The notes under the pieces: generated by a model
Seen by the model: only the letters and a program-made list of their open reading frames with translations
Databases searched by the model: none
Told to the model about the DNA's origin: nothing
Shown: positions 51,866 through 59,759 of the stretch, piece by piece
How the letters are laid out: each line of letters begins with the position of its first letter
Numbering within the stretch: position 1 is the stretch's first letter
NCBI GenBank assembly: GCA_963726995.1
Contig: CAVSEP010000004.1
Location: 310,001-374,000 of the forward strand
DNA: 64,000 bases
Direction: 5' to 3'
From: DAIDKA01 sp963726995
GTDB lineage: Bacteria; Pseudomonadota; Gammaproteobacteria; Steroidobacterales; Steroidobacteraceae
Program-made: the position numbers and the translations under genes

Positions 51866-53038
51866 ATGGACAGCGAAGAGCCCATCATTTCACGCAAGGG
51901 AGCATCCGCGTCGCAGGTGCAGGGAGTGACGGCACTGCGGCTGCTGGTACTCGGCGGCCTGGGCCTGCTGTTGTACGTGGCCCATGTCGCATTCATCCCC
52001 ATCGCACTGGCGCTGCTGTTCGCGTTGGTGTTGTCGAGTCCCGTTGAAGGCCTGTGCCGGCGCGGCGTACCCCGCGGACTGGGCGCCCTGGTGCTGCTCG
52101 CGGTGGCGCTGACCATCCTGAGCGTGGCGATTTCCCTGCTGTGGAAGCCGGTCCAGTACTGGTACGGCGAAGCGCCGCGGACCATCAGGACCATCGAACG
52201 CCGGTTCGCGCCGGCCGTGAAGATCGTGGCGCGCATGGATGCGGTCGGAAACTCCGCGGTGGCGCTGGGCACCAGCCCGCCGCCCCGCTCCGGCCCAGGC
52301 ACTGGCGGGCAGCCAATGCCGGCTGCCCCCGCGCCGAGCGCCGCATCCACGATTCTGGGCTCTTCCCTGGAGGCGGCAGTGAGCAGCCTCACGTTCATCA
52401 TCCTGACGCTCTTCCTGCTGACCGGCGGCCCCCCCATGATGGCGCGCATGACGGCGGCTTTCGTGGACGATCTGAACGCATCCCACGTTCTGACGATCAT
52501 CGAAGCCGTGCGCGCCGAAGTGGGGCGCTTCTACGTCGTCACGGCGATCATCAACGCGGGATTGGGCATTGTGACGACGGTCGTGATGATGCTCTGGGGA
52601 ATGCCCACGCCCTATGTCTGGGGAATCATCGCTGCCTTGCTGAATTTCATTCCCTACGCAGGGGCCACCACGACGCTCGTGATCGTGACCTTCGTCGCCT
52701 CGATGACTTTCACTGACGTGCCGCGGATTCTCGGAGTCGCGGGCAGCTACCTGGCCATCGCGGCCATCGAGGGACAGGTCATTCAACCGCTGTTTGTCGG
52801 CCGGCGCCTGGAGATCAATCCGCTGCTGCTGTTTCTGGGACTGTGGCTCGGCGGGCTCTTCTGGGGTGTCGCCGGGGTCCTGCTGGCCACTCCCGTGCTG
52901 GTCGCCCTGAAGGTGATTGCCAAGCATTCCCGCGATGGCCGTGCGGTACTGGACTTTCTGGGCCCGAATGATCAGCCAGGCCAGGCGGCCGAACCGCGTT
53001 TTCGGGGGTGGACGGCCGGGCAGGTTTCGGATCGATGA
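51866..53038 (+). CDS. AI-2E/PerM family transporter
   Basis: This 390-aa membrane protein has about eight transmembrane helices. Two are at the N-terminus (residues about 25-45 and 48-70), one is near 72-95, then comes an amphipathic soluble stretch with a Pro/Gly-rich insert (about 130-165). The conserved C-terminal block includes IIAALLNFIPYAG and VIQPLFVGRRLEINPLLLF. Relatives export small solutes such as autoinducer-2 or sodium/protons. ATG 51866 is the only good start before the first helix. The frame is open upstream but polar. The ribosome binding site is weak. Confidence 0.9.
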   Translation: MDSEEPIISRKGASASQVQGVTALRLLVLGGLGLLLYVAHVAFIPIALALLFALVLSSPVEGLCRRGVPRGLGALVLLAVALTILSVAISLLWKPVQYWYGEAPRTIRTIERRFAPAVKIVARMDAVGNSAVALGTSPPPRSGPGTGGQPMPAAPAPSAASTILGSSLEAAVSSLTFIILTLFLLTGGPPMMARMTAAFVDDLNASHVLTIIEAVRAEVGRFYVVTAIINAGLGIVTTVVMMLWGMPTPYVWGIIAALLNFIPYAGATTTLVIVTFVASMTFTDVPRILGVAGSYLAIAAIEGQVIQPLFVGRRLEINPLLLFLGLWLGGLFWGVAGVLLATPVLVALKVIAKHSRDGRAVLDFLGPNDQPGQAAEPRFRGWTAGQVSDR

Positions 53039-53101
53039 GGCAAGGGCTGCCGGCCGCCTGCGACCGGTACGTGTTCGTGAGTAGAAGTTAAGGGGAAGCA
53101 T

Positions 53102-53347
53102 GTGAATTTCATCTGGTTCATTCTGGTCGGACTCATCGCCGGATGGCTGGCGGGCATATTGATGAAGGGCGGCGGCTTCGGCGTTCTTGGCGATATCATC
53201 GTCGGCATCGTCGGAGCGCTGATCGGCGGCTTCCTGTTCGGCGCCCTGGGAGTTTCCACGGGCGGGGGTCTCCTGGGCGCCATCGTGGTGGCGACCATCG
53301 GGGCCGTGGTGCTGATCTTCCTGCTGCGACTGATCAAGCGAGCCTGA
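53102..53347 (+). CDS. GlsB/YeaQ/YmgE stress-response membrane protein
   Basis: This 81-aa protein has three short hydrophobic helices and the glycine-rich pattern of the transglycosylase-associated family (LIAGWLAGILMKGGGFGVLG, DIIVGIVGALIGGFLFG). The start is GTG 53102 preceded by GGGGAAG. Such proteins are induced by acid or general stress. The gene stands alone. Confidence 0.88.
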   Translation: MNFIWFILVGLIAGWLAGILMKGGGFGVLGDIIVGIVGALIGGFLFGALGVSTGGGLLGAIVVATIGAVVLIFLLRLIKRA

Positions 53348-53486
53348 TGCCGCCCGTCCGGGGCGCGAGCGACGGCGGATGTAGGCTTCGTCCTACCCGA
53401 TCTTGCCGAGACAGGCGGGCGGTCGGCGATACGCACAGGCCTCAGGATGCAGCCCTGCAGGCACCCATCACTCTCGAGGACTTCCG

Positions 53487-53738
53487 ATGAACAGACTACT
53501 TTTGACGTTGGCAAGCTGCGCGATATGCAGCGTGGCCGTTGCCCAGGTCGGCACGACCGTGAAGGAAGGCGCCAAGGCCACTTCCGAGAAGGCACAGCAA
53601 CTGGGCGATCAGGCCAAGGCGTCCGTGGAGTCGCAGCCGGACAAGTCGATCGACAAGACCAAGGCGCAGATTCACAAGGCCAAGGCACATCATCATGCCA
53701 AGAAGGCGAAGGCGGCCGCCGAGGAAATTCCGAAGTAA
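53487..53738 (+). CDS. Small periplasmic Lys/Ala-rich protein
   Basis: This 83-aa product has a signal peptide ending near AVAQ (residues 1-20). A highly charged helical rest of Lys, Ala and His follows (AKAHHHAKKAKAAAEEIPK). GAGGA lies 6 bases before ATG 53487. Its composition resembles small stress-induced or nucleic-acid-binding-like secreted proteins, but no family is recognised. Confidence 0.68.
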   Translation: MNRLLLTLASCAICSVAVAQVGTTVKEGAKATSEKAQQLGDQAKASVESQPDKSIDKTKAQIHKAKAHHHAKKAKAAAEEIPK

Positions 53739-53810
53739 CAGAAGCGGCCCGCCGGGCGCGCGGCTTCCCCTGCGCCCGCTGGAAGTGCCAGAATCCGCGC
53801 ATGCGGCCCG

Positions 53811-54701
53811 ATGCCTGCCGGATCCGAATCTTCCGTGGCCAGCGACGCTGATAGGGTCGCGACCGAGACCGCCATCTGGCTGGCGCGGCTGGAGCGCGGG
53901 CTGCAGGCGCACGAAGGGGCCGAGCTTCGTGAATGGCTGCGGCAAAGTACCCATGGGGATGCCATTGTCGAAGCCGCGAAGCTCTGGCACGGCCCCGATA
54001 TCGTCGCCGTGCTGGCCGAGCTGGTCCCGGTGGGCTTCGGCACGCCGCGTGCACCCAGGAAGAAGACCCTGCGTCCCATCCACCTGGCCATTGGCATCTG
54101 CCTGGGGTTGGTGATGCTGGCGGCGCCCATTGTCATGGTTCGCCAAATGACCCGGGGGCTGTATACCTCAAGAAACGGCCAGTCGCCGGTGAACTCCATG
54201 CCATGGGGCGAGACCATCTACACCACCAAGCCGGGTGAGGTACGAGCCGTCACCCTGGCTGACGGCAGCAAGATGACTTTGAATGGTCATACGCGGATTG
54301 CGGTGTGGCTGGGCACCGCCTTTCGACAGGCCACCCTGGACTTCGGCGAGGCGATATTCCAGATATCCCCGCAACGCCAGCGCCCCTTTGAGGTCACTGC
54401 CGCCGGGCGCAACTTCCAGGCGCCGCCTTCGATGTTCGACCTGCAGGTGAACGGGGCCCACTCGGTGGAACTCCTGGTGCTCGACGGCGGCGTGACGGTG
54501 CGCGGCCTGCCCTGGCATTGGCCCGCAACGCCCGCTGAGGCCAGGGTCTTTGATCCGGCCATATTCGTCGATACGGTGGTGGGTCCCCAGCAGGCGGCGC
54601 TCATCGAGGATCAGATCTTCAGCCGCCGTACGGTCACCGCCGCCAACATGCAGGCCCGGCTGAAGTGGCGACCCGAAGACGTCATGTACGTCACCCAGTA
54701 G
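53811..54701 (+). CDS. FecR-like transmembrane regulator without adjacent sigma factor
   Basis: This 296-aa protein has an N-terminal DUF4880-like anti-sigma domain (residues about 15-65, AIWLARLERGLQAHEGAELR then WLRQSTHGDAI), a transmembrane helix at about 92-115 and a periplasmic FecR domain (about 140-250, with VRAVTLADGSKMTLNGHTRI). FecR proteins pass signals from TonB receptors to ECF sigma factors. No sigma factor, TonB receptor or STN-domain protein is encoded on either side, which is unusual. It is convergent with the AAA+ ATPase gene and overlaps it by 11 bases. Confidence 0.82.
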   Translation: MPAGSESSVASDADRVATETAIWLARLERGLQAHEGAELREWLRQSTHGDAIVEAAKLWHGPDIVAVLAELVPVGFGTPRAPRKKTLRPIHLAIGICLGLVMLAAPIVMVRQMTRGLYTSRNGQSPVNSMPWGETIYTTKPGEVRAVTLADGSKMTLNGHTRIAVWLGTAFRQATLDFGEAIFQISPQRQRPFEVTAAGRNFQAPPSMFDLQVNGAHSVELLVLDGGVTVRGLPWHWPATPAEARVFDPAIFVDTVVGPQQAALIEDQIFSRRTVTAANMQARLKWRPEDVMYVTQ

Positions 54702-56346
54702 CGGCGGGAGCGCCGGTGGCAAAGTGGCGCAGCTCCTCGGCCACGAACGCCAGATCGGTGGCTTCCTGGATGGCCAGCCGCATCTGCAGCTCCAGCACAT
54801 CCTGCGGAATGGCGCTCTGGTAGCCGCTGAGGCAGCGGGCGAGGGCGGCGGGGGGCGCCACAGATTCCGTGCGGGATACCCGGTAGGCCTTCACGACCAG
54901 CGCCTCGGCCGCCCCGGGCGTCAGCATGGCCGGCACCAGCGGCAGCATCTGCTGCAATTCGTCCGCTGAAATCCGCAGGTCGTAGCGCTTCGCCAGAGCC
55001 GCGATCAATCCGCTGCTTTGTTCGCGCGTGGCCGTCGGCAGGATGGGAACCTTCAGGTCGATGCGACCGGGTCGCTTGAGGTCCACCTCGATCAGATCGG
55101 GGCGCGAGGAACCCAGCACCCACACGACATTGCCGCGATTGGCGGTGTCGGCCATTTCCTGGGCAATCATGGAGTACAGCCGCCCCGAAAGTCCGCTGTC
55201 GGAGATCCCCGAGTCGCGCCGACCCAGCGTCTGGTCGGCTTCGTCGACGAACACGATGCAGCGGCCCAGGGCGTGAATCAGCCGGAAGATCTTCTCCAGG
55301 TTCGCCTCACTCGAGCCGATCCACTTGTCGCGGAAGTTCTTGAGCTTCAGGACCGGCACGCCGGCCTCGCCGGCGAGGCATTCCACCAGGAAGGTCTTGC
55401 CGGTGCCCACCGGGCCGCACAGCAGGTAGCCCATGGGCAGCGCCTTGATGTCGTTGATGCGCCACAGCGCAATGTCCTGCCGCAGCCAGTTCTTCAGCGC
55501 CTCCTGGCCGAAGTAGTCGTCGAGGGTGCGCCGCGATTCGACGAATTCGACCAGTCCCGGCGCGTCGCGTTCCAGCATCTCCTTCTTCAAGGCGGCGAAA
55601 TCATGCGATTGCAGTACCTCGCCGTTGTGGGCGCGTACCTTGGTGATCTGCTGCAGCGTGTTGACGGACAGCCCCGTGATGGCCGCCGCGAGCGAGGCGA
55701 AATCGGTGCCGGCGGGAATGGTCTTGGGGTATTCCTGGTGCAGCACGCGCAGCGCCAGATCCAGATCCGCGGCCGATGGCAGCGGAATGCGCACCAGCTT
55801 GGACTGCGGAGCGAACGCCAGCAGCGGATCCAGATCCGTCAGGTTGTCGGCGATCAGGAAGCTGTAGAAGGGCAGCTGCGAGAAGGGACTGCTCAGGCCC
55901 CAGTCACGCACCAGGCACGTCAGACTGCCGTGCTGCAGTCCCTGGCCGTCGGCCGGCAGCAGCTGATCCGCGCCGCGCACCACCACCGCGACGCTCGGAA
56001 TCTCCACATGCTGGACGGCGCGCAGATTCGCCAGATAGCGTGCATAGCGGTTGATGAATCGCACGGCCTCCAGGGGTTCGAGCGGCAGGTTGCGCAACGA
56101 CGAGGGAACCCACTGCGCCAGGTGCTCCTCGCCGCGCTCCACCGTCAGCCCGTTGCCCAGATCATAGGAGAGCACCACCTTCATGGCGGCCAGCAGCGTG
56201 TCCTGCAGGTACCGATCGATGCTCAGCAGCCGACCATCCACGGCGAGCCGATCGTGCACGTTGCCATACAGCACACATTGCCCGCTGGCGCCGCTGCGAA
56301 ATGCGATCTGAAGTTCCGTGGCCCAGGCAGGCGTATTGGGGATCAT
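54691..56346 (-). CDS. AAA+ ATPase with unusual N-terminal half
   Basis: This 551-aa protein is encoded from ATG 56346. Residues 275-460 form a classical AAA domain, with Walker A CGPVGTGKT (310-318), Walker B CIVFVDEAD (363-371) and an arginine-finger region RPGRID near 425-430. The sensor-1 position reads GSSRPD, where many relatives have Asn. Residues 1-270 resemble a second, degenerate ATPase-like domain without Walker A (starts with QCVLYGNVHDRL). The layout is like CDC48/FtsH-related chaperones that remodel proteins. There is no membrane segment. The longer upstream open frame is a shadow of the DUF3293 gene on the other strand. Confidence 0.85.
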   Translation of the reverse strand: MIPNTPAWATELQIAFRSGASGQCVLYGNVHDRLAVDGRLLSIDRYLQDTLLAAMKVVLSYDLGNGLTVERGEEHLAQWVPSSLRNLPLEPLEAVRFINRYARYLANLRAVQHVEIPSVAVVVRGADQLLPADGQGLQHGSLTCLVRDWGLSSPFSQLPFYSFLIADNLTDLDPLLAFAPQSKLVRIPLPSAADLDLALRVLHQEYPKTIPAGTDFASLAAAITGLSVNTLQQITKVRAHNGEVLQSHDFAALKKEMLERDAPGLVEFVESRRTLDDYFGQEALKNWLRQDIALWRINDIKALPMGYLLCGPVGTGKTFLVECLAGEAGVPVLKLKNFRDKWIGSSEANLEKIFRLIHALGRCIVFVDEADQTLGRRDSGISDSGLSGRLYSMIAQEMADTANRGNVVWVLGSSRPDLIEVDLKRPGRIDLKVPILPTATREQSSGLIAALAKRYDLRISADELQQMLPLVPAMLTPGAAEALVVKAYRVSRTESVAPPAALARCLSGYQSAIPQDVLELQMRLAIQEATDLAFVAEELRHFATGAPAATG

Positions 56347-56412
56347 CCGCCGCTTATACCACGGGCAATCAGCCGATTTGTACCCGCGGTGCAGCGTGCT
56401 ACCGTGGCTGAC

Positions 56413-56835
56413 ATGCACTCCGTGATTGATCCGGCGACCGTGCTTGCTTACCGCCAGACGGAGTATCGGGTTCTGGGCAGCCTGCCGGCGCTGCTGCAGG
56501 TGGGCGTTCACTGCGCGCAGCTGGCGCTGCTGCACCGGAAGTTTCGCACCGATTGCAGCGCGTTCGTCACGGCCTGCAATCCATGGGGCGAGCGCGTCGC
56601 AGACGCGCTCAACGCCGGGCGGCAGGCTGCGCTGGCGGCGCAACTGTCCCGTCAGGGATGCGTGGCCATCGAGGGCATTGGGCAGCACCCCACCGGTGAG
56701 TGGCCGGCGGAGGCCAGCTACCTGGTGCCCGGCCTGCCACGCAACGCCGCGCAACAGCTGGGCAGGCAGTTCGAGCAGAACGCCATCCTCTGGGCGGGCA
56801 GCGATGCGGTTCCGGAACTGATCCTGCTCAGATAG
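56413..56835 (+). CDS. DUF3293 domain protein
   Basis: This 140-aa protein has AYRQTEYRVLG at the start, a Cys/Trp block FVTACNPWGERVADALNAGR in the middle and an end (QNAILWAGSDAVPELILL) that fit the DUF3293 family, whose members are 120-150 aa. ATG 56413 lies 66 bases from the divergent AAA+ gene. Function is unknown. Confidence 0.8.
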   Translation: MHSVIDPATVLAYRQTEYRVLGSLPALLQVGVHCAQLALLHRKFRTDCSAFVTACNPWGERVADALNAGRQAALAAQLSRQGCVAIEGIGQHPTGEWPAEASYLVPGLPRNAAQQLGRQFEQNAILWAGSDAVPELILLR

Positions 56836-56850
56836 TCCGCTGCAGCCGGA

Positions 56851-57654
56851 CTACTTGCCGGCCTTGTAGTTGCCCGCGAATGCCGGGTCACACTCATACG
56901 GATAGACGTGCTGTCCCGGCTGCCTGCGCCAGGCGATGAAACGCACGCCACGATTCTCGATCATGGTCGGGTCTTCGTATTCCTGGGTAGCCATCAGGAC
57001 CTTGCCGTCCGGGCTCAGGCGGAATCGTTCCACGACCTTGATGTTCTCGGAATGATCCAGGCCATTGTTGGTGAGCGTTGCCGCTTCCAGGTGAGTGGTC
57101 TCGACCACCAGCGTCGAGCCCTCCCAGTGACCGCTGGAAAAACCCGTCATGGAGTGCGGGAAGTCGGATTCCGGTTTACGGCCATCGAGGAAGATGAGGC
57201 GCACCAGGTCGTAGTACTCGAGCTTCATGACGATGAACGCGTCGCTCTGGAAGATCTCGATGGGAAAGGGACCCTGCAAGGCATACACGATGGAGGGCGC
57301 ACGGCAGGCGTTTTCCGGCTTCAGCTGGTCGCGGGGATTCCATTTCCTGATGGCCGCCTGCGCGGCTGGCGTGGGCAGCAGTCCGCCGTAGTTGCCGGCC
57401 GGAAACTCCACCGGTCCCGTATCGTCCATGAAGACGGTGTTGGCCGGCACGAGTGCCATCAGTGCGGAGTCACGCGGCGTCTTCAGGTCGAGATTCCAGA
57501 ATCCGGACAGATCCGGATGCGCGTTCACCGGCGCCGGCGGCGGCGCGGAGGCACTGGCGGGGCCCGCGCCGGGCGCCGAGCAGCCCGCGATCACCAACAG
57601 GGACAGCGCCATCAGGCCGACGGCGATCCGGGAGAGAGTGCCCATGTTCATCAT
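56851..57654 (-). CDS. Putative lipoprotein of unknown function
   Basis: This 267-aa protein has a lipoprotein signal (LSLLVIAGC, Cys at about 25), a Pro/Ala-rich linker and a folded domain. The domain includes HPDLSGFWNLDLKTPR near residues 46-61 and FPHSMTGFSSGHWEGSTLVV near 165-184. The second block (GHWEGSTLVVETT) is shared by many secreted proteins of unknown function in soil gammaproteobacteria and Acidobacteria. ATG 57654 overlaps the stop of the DUF6152-like gene upstream (ATGA), so the two are translationally coupled. Confidence 0.82.
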   Translation of the reverse strand: MMNMGTLSRIAVGLMALSLLVIAGCSAPGAGPASASAPPPAPVNAHPDLSGFWNLDLKTPRDSALMALVPANTVFMDDTGPVEFPAGNYGGLLPTPAAQAAIRKWNPRDQLKPENACRAPSIVYALQGPFPIEIFQSDAFIVMKLEYYDLVRLIFLDGRKPESDFPHSMTGFSSGHWEGSTLVVETTHLEAATLTNNGLDHSENIKVVERFRLSPDGKVLMATQEYEDPTMIENRGVRFIAWRRQPGQHVYPYECDPAFAGNYKAGK

Positions 57655-58043
57655 CCCACCGGCTGACCCACGAGGCGGCCGTCCGCGAGCCGCGCGGACT
57701 TGAGGCGCATGTAGCGGGTGCCATCCCGGGCCGGCCAGCCTTCCAGGGTGACCTTGTCCCCGACATGAAGACTGTCCGGTGTCCAGCCGCGACGGCGCAG
57801 CACCGAGGGCGAATTGGTTTCCGCGCGCCAGGTGATCTGTGCGCCGCCTTTAGGCACCACCAGGGTGATCACCCCATGGGGATTGCGGAACTGGAAGTCC
57901 CGGACCACCCCGGTCACCTTCACCAGCTGCGCATCGGTGTTGAAAAACACCGCGAAGGAATGGTGAGCGGCGGCTGATTCCGCCAGACCCAGACTCAACC
58001 CCAGGACCACCGTCAGGACCACTTTCTTATTAATCCGCAACAC
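57651..58043 (-). CDS. DUF6152-like secreted protein
   Basis: This 130-aa protein starts at GTG 58043 (VLRINKKVVLTVVLGLSLGL), preceded by AGGGG. The signal peptide ends near SAAA. The mature part (HHSFAVFFNTDAQLVKVTGV, then FQFRNPHGVITLVV) matches the small DUF6152-type family, whose members begin with the motif HHSF and contain NPHG. It is usually found with a lipoprotein-like GHWEGxTLVV partner, as here. Role unknown. A longer open frame exists upstream but is not supported. Confidence 0.82.
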   Translation of the reverse strand: MLRINKKVVLTVVLGLSLGLAESAAAHHSFAVFFNTDAQLVKVTGVVRDFQFRNPHGVITLVVPKGGAQITWRAETNSPSVLRRRGWTPDSLHVGDKVTLEGWPARDGTRYMRLKSARLADGRLVGQPVG

Positions 58044-58163
58044 CGCACCCCTAGATGCCGGCCACCTGCGCCGCGGGGCCATTCTAGTGCAGGTTTGGCC
58101 GCGCAGGGTTACCGGATGCAAACTTGAGCCTGAGCGGGCGAACGGGACGGTGCAGGGAGTCAT

Positions 58164-58859
58164 TTGACGGCCGATGGGTTTTCGCAGTCTGATGCCCTCT
58201 GCAGTGCGTGCCAGTCCAGGCAGGAGGAGCCCGAAGTGCAGGTCAGGCCGCGATTCGATGCGCAGGTACCGCCCTATCAGCTGTCGCTGCACGTCCGCCA
58301 CCCCAGCGTGGACCCGGCGGAGATTTCGCGCGAGTTGGCGCTGGAAGCCACCGAATCCTTTCGCGCCGGGGAGCCGCGCGAGTCGCGCAGTGGAATCGCG
58401 GCCACGGCCGTACATCCGGAAACCTACTGGGCCGCGGTGCTCGATCCCATGGTCTGGTCGGCGCCGGCCACCGTGGCGCGCCGATCGGGGATCACAGGGT
58501 CCGAAGCGCGCGTACCCCGCGCGTCCGAGACGACCCAGGAGTTTCTGGCCGCGTTGCTGCCGCTGGAGGCGAAGGTGCTGCGGGCGCGATTCGGACTGGA
58601 GGAAGGCGAGGCCAGCGCTCGCGGCAGTCTCGGCTGGGGCATCGTGCTGGTGTGTTATTGCCTGACGGTGCGTCATGGCCGCTTCCTGGCGCGGCTGCGG
58701 CAGCAGGGCGGCTCCCTGACCCTGCTCGCGGCGGTGCAGCCGGAGGCCCTGGTGGGTTTGCGCATCACGCCCGAAATAGGGCGCCAGCTGCATGATCTGG
58801 GCCTGACGGTCAAGATCGAACTGTCGAACCAGCGCGAATTCAATCCCGACCTGAACTGA
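58164..58859 (+). CDS. DUF4279 domain protein
   Basis: This 231-aa protein starts at TTG 58164 with GGGAG before it. The DUF4279 core is seen at about residues 38-70 (SLHVRHPSVDPAEISRELAL, then FRAGEPRE) and near 85-90 (ETYW). The remainder is less conserved (LEAKVLRARFGLEEGEASAR). No catalytic residues are evident. The unit looks monocistronic. Confidence 0.75.
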   Translation: MTADGFSQSDALCSACQSRQEEPEVQVRPRFDAQVPPYQLSLHVRHPSVDPAEISRELALEATESFRAGEPRESRSGIAATAVHPETYWAAVLDPMVWSAPATVARRSGITGSEARVPRASETTQEFLAALLPLEAKVLRARFGLEEGEASARGSLGWGIVLVCYCLTVRHGRFLARLRQQGGSLTLLAAVQPEALVGLRITPEIGRQLHDLGLTVKIELSNQREFNPDLN

Positions 58860-58880
58860 GCTTGCCGCACTGCGGTCACG

Positions 58881-58899
58881 CGCCGGGTCCTGCCCGGCG
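58881..58899 (+). other. Hairpin downstream of DUF4279 gene
   Basis: CGCCGGG (58881-58887) and CCCGGCG (58893-58899) form a perfect 7-bp stem with a 5-base loop, about 20 bases after the stop codon. No T run follows, so an intrinsic terminator is only suggested. Confidence 0.35.
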
Positions 58900-58963
58900 G
58901 CGTGCGCGAAATTATCTAGCCCACAGGTTATTCACAAGCCATCCACAGCCCGGAGGCGGTAAC

Positions 58964-59317
58964 ATGAATGCCATGGGTCTCCTCAAGACATCCGCGGTGC
59001 GCTGGCAGCGTCGCCTGTCGTCCACGGCGCTGTGCACCTACCAGGTCGGACAGCGCACGGTGCAACTGTTCCAGCTGGCCAATGGCCACATCCAGTGGGT
59101 GTGCAACTGCGACGACTATGCCGCCTCCGCCGGCTTCGCCCAGGGCGCCTGGTGCAAGCACGTGGCCAAGGCTTCCGCCATCCGCTCCATCGAGAGGCTC
59201 ACGGGGGCCCGCGTGGTGGGGCGCAGCCGCGCCGCTTCCGCCCCACTGTCCGCCGCGCCGGATGCCGCGCGGGCGCAACTCGACGAGCCCTCCGAAGGCC
59301 TGATTCAGCCGAGCTGA
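58964..59317 (+). CDS. Small SWIM-type zinc-finger protein
   Basis: This 117-aa protein has a Cys/His pattern WVCNCDDYAASAGFAQGAWC, ending KHVAKA (residues about 45-70), that fits the SWIM motif CxC-x(n)-CxH. The first 40 residues are a compact beta-rich part (RTVQLFQLANGHIQWVC), and the last 40 are probably disordered. GGAGG precedes ATG 58964. SWIM domains bind DNA or protein. As a stand-alone unit this one may be a regulator. Its promoter region contains TTATTCACA, one mismatch from a DnaA box. Confidence 0.72.
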   Translation: MNAMGLLKTSAVRWQRRLSSTALCTYQVGQRTVQLFQLANGHIQWVCNCDDYAASAGFAQGAWCKHVAKASAIRSIERLTGARVVGRSRAASAPLSAAPDAARAQLDEPSEGLIQPS

Positions 59318-59339
59318 CGCGAACGCGGATGCCGAGGCG

Positions 59340-59759
59340 ATGACCGACACCATTTTCGGCAAGATCATCGCGGGCCGTATTCCCTGTCACAAGGTGTACG
59401 AGGATGCCCAGGTGCTTGCCTTCCTGGATATCGCCCCGCTGAGTCGGGGACACACCCTGGTCATTCCCAAGGAGGCTGCGGCCACCCTGGACCAGCTGTC
59501 GGATGAATCCGCGGCGGCACTGGGGCGGGTGCTGCCGCGCATCTGCCGGGCCGTGATCGCTGTCACCGGCGTGAGTGAATACAACGTGCTGGAAAACAAC
59601 GGTGCGGGCGCGCATCAGGCCGTGCCGCATGTTCATTTCCATATCATCCCGAAGCCCGCCGTTGCGGGGGGGCTGGGCATCCACTGGCCCTCAGGCGAGG
59701 TGGGGAGCGATGCCGCGCAACTGGCCAGTCTGCTGGCGCAGCATCTTCAGGGCGGCTGA
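59340..59759 (+). CDS. HIT-family nucleotide-binding protein (HinT-like)
   Basis: This is a histidine-triad protein of 139 aa. The N-terminus TIFGKIIAGRIPCHKVYEDA is typical of the family, and the active-site motif HVHFHIIPK has His97, His99 and His101. It hydrolyses nucleoside phosphoramidates or other nucleoside monophosphate conjugates. It lies 22 bases after the SWIM gene on the same strand and overlaps the end of the convergent acyltransferase gene by 13 bases. Confidence 0.92.
   Translation: MTDTIFGKIIAGRIPCHKVYEDAQVLAFLDIAPLSRGHTLVIPKEAAATLDQLSDESAAALGRVLPRICRAVIAVTGVSEYNVLENNGAGAHQAVPHVHFHIIPKPAVAGGLGIHWPSGEVGSDAAQLASLLAQHLQGG

Noticed and set aside
55018..56412. Long plus-strand open frame upstream of the DUF3293 gene
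   Set aside because: It is antisense to the AAA+ ATPase, whose Walker motifs are intact. Only the part from 56413 is real.
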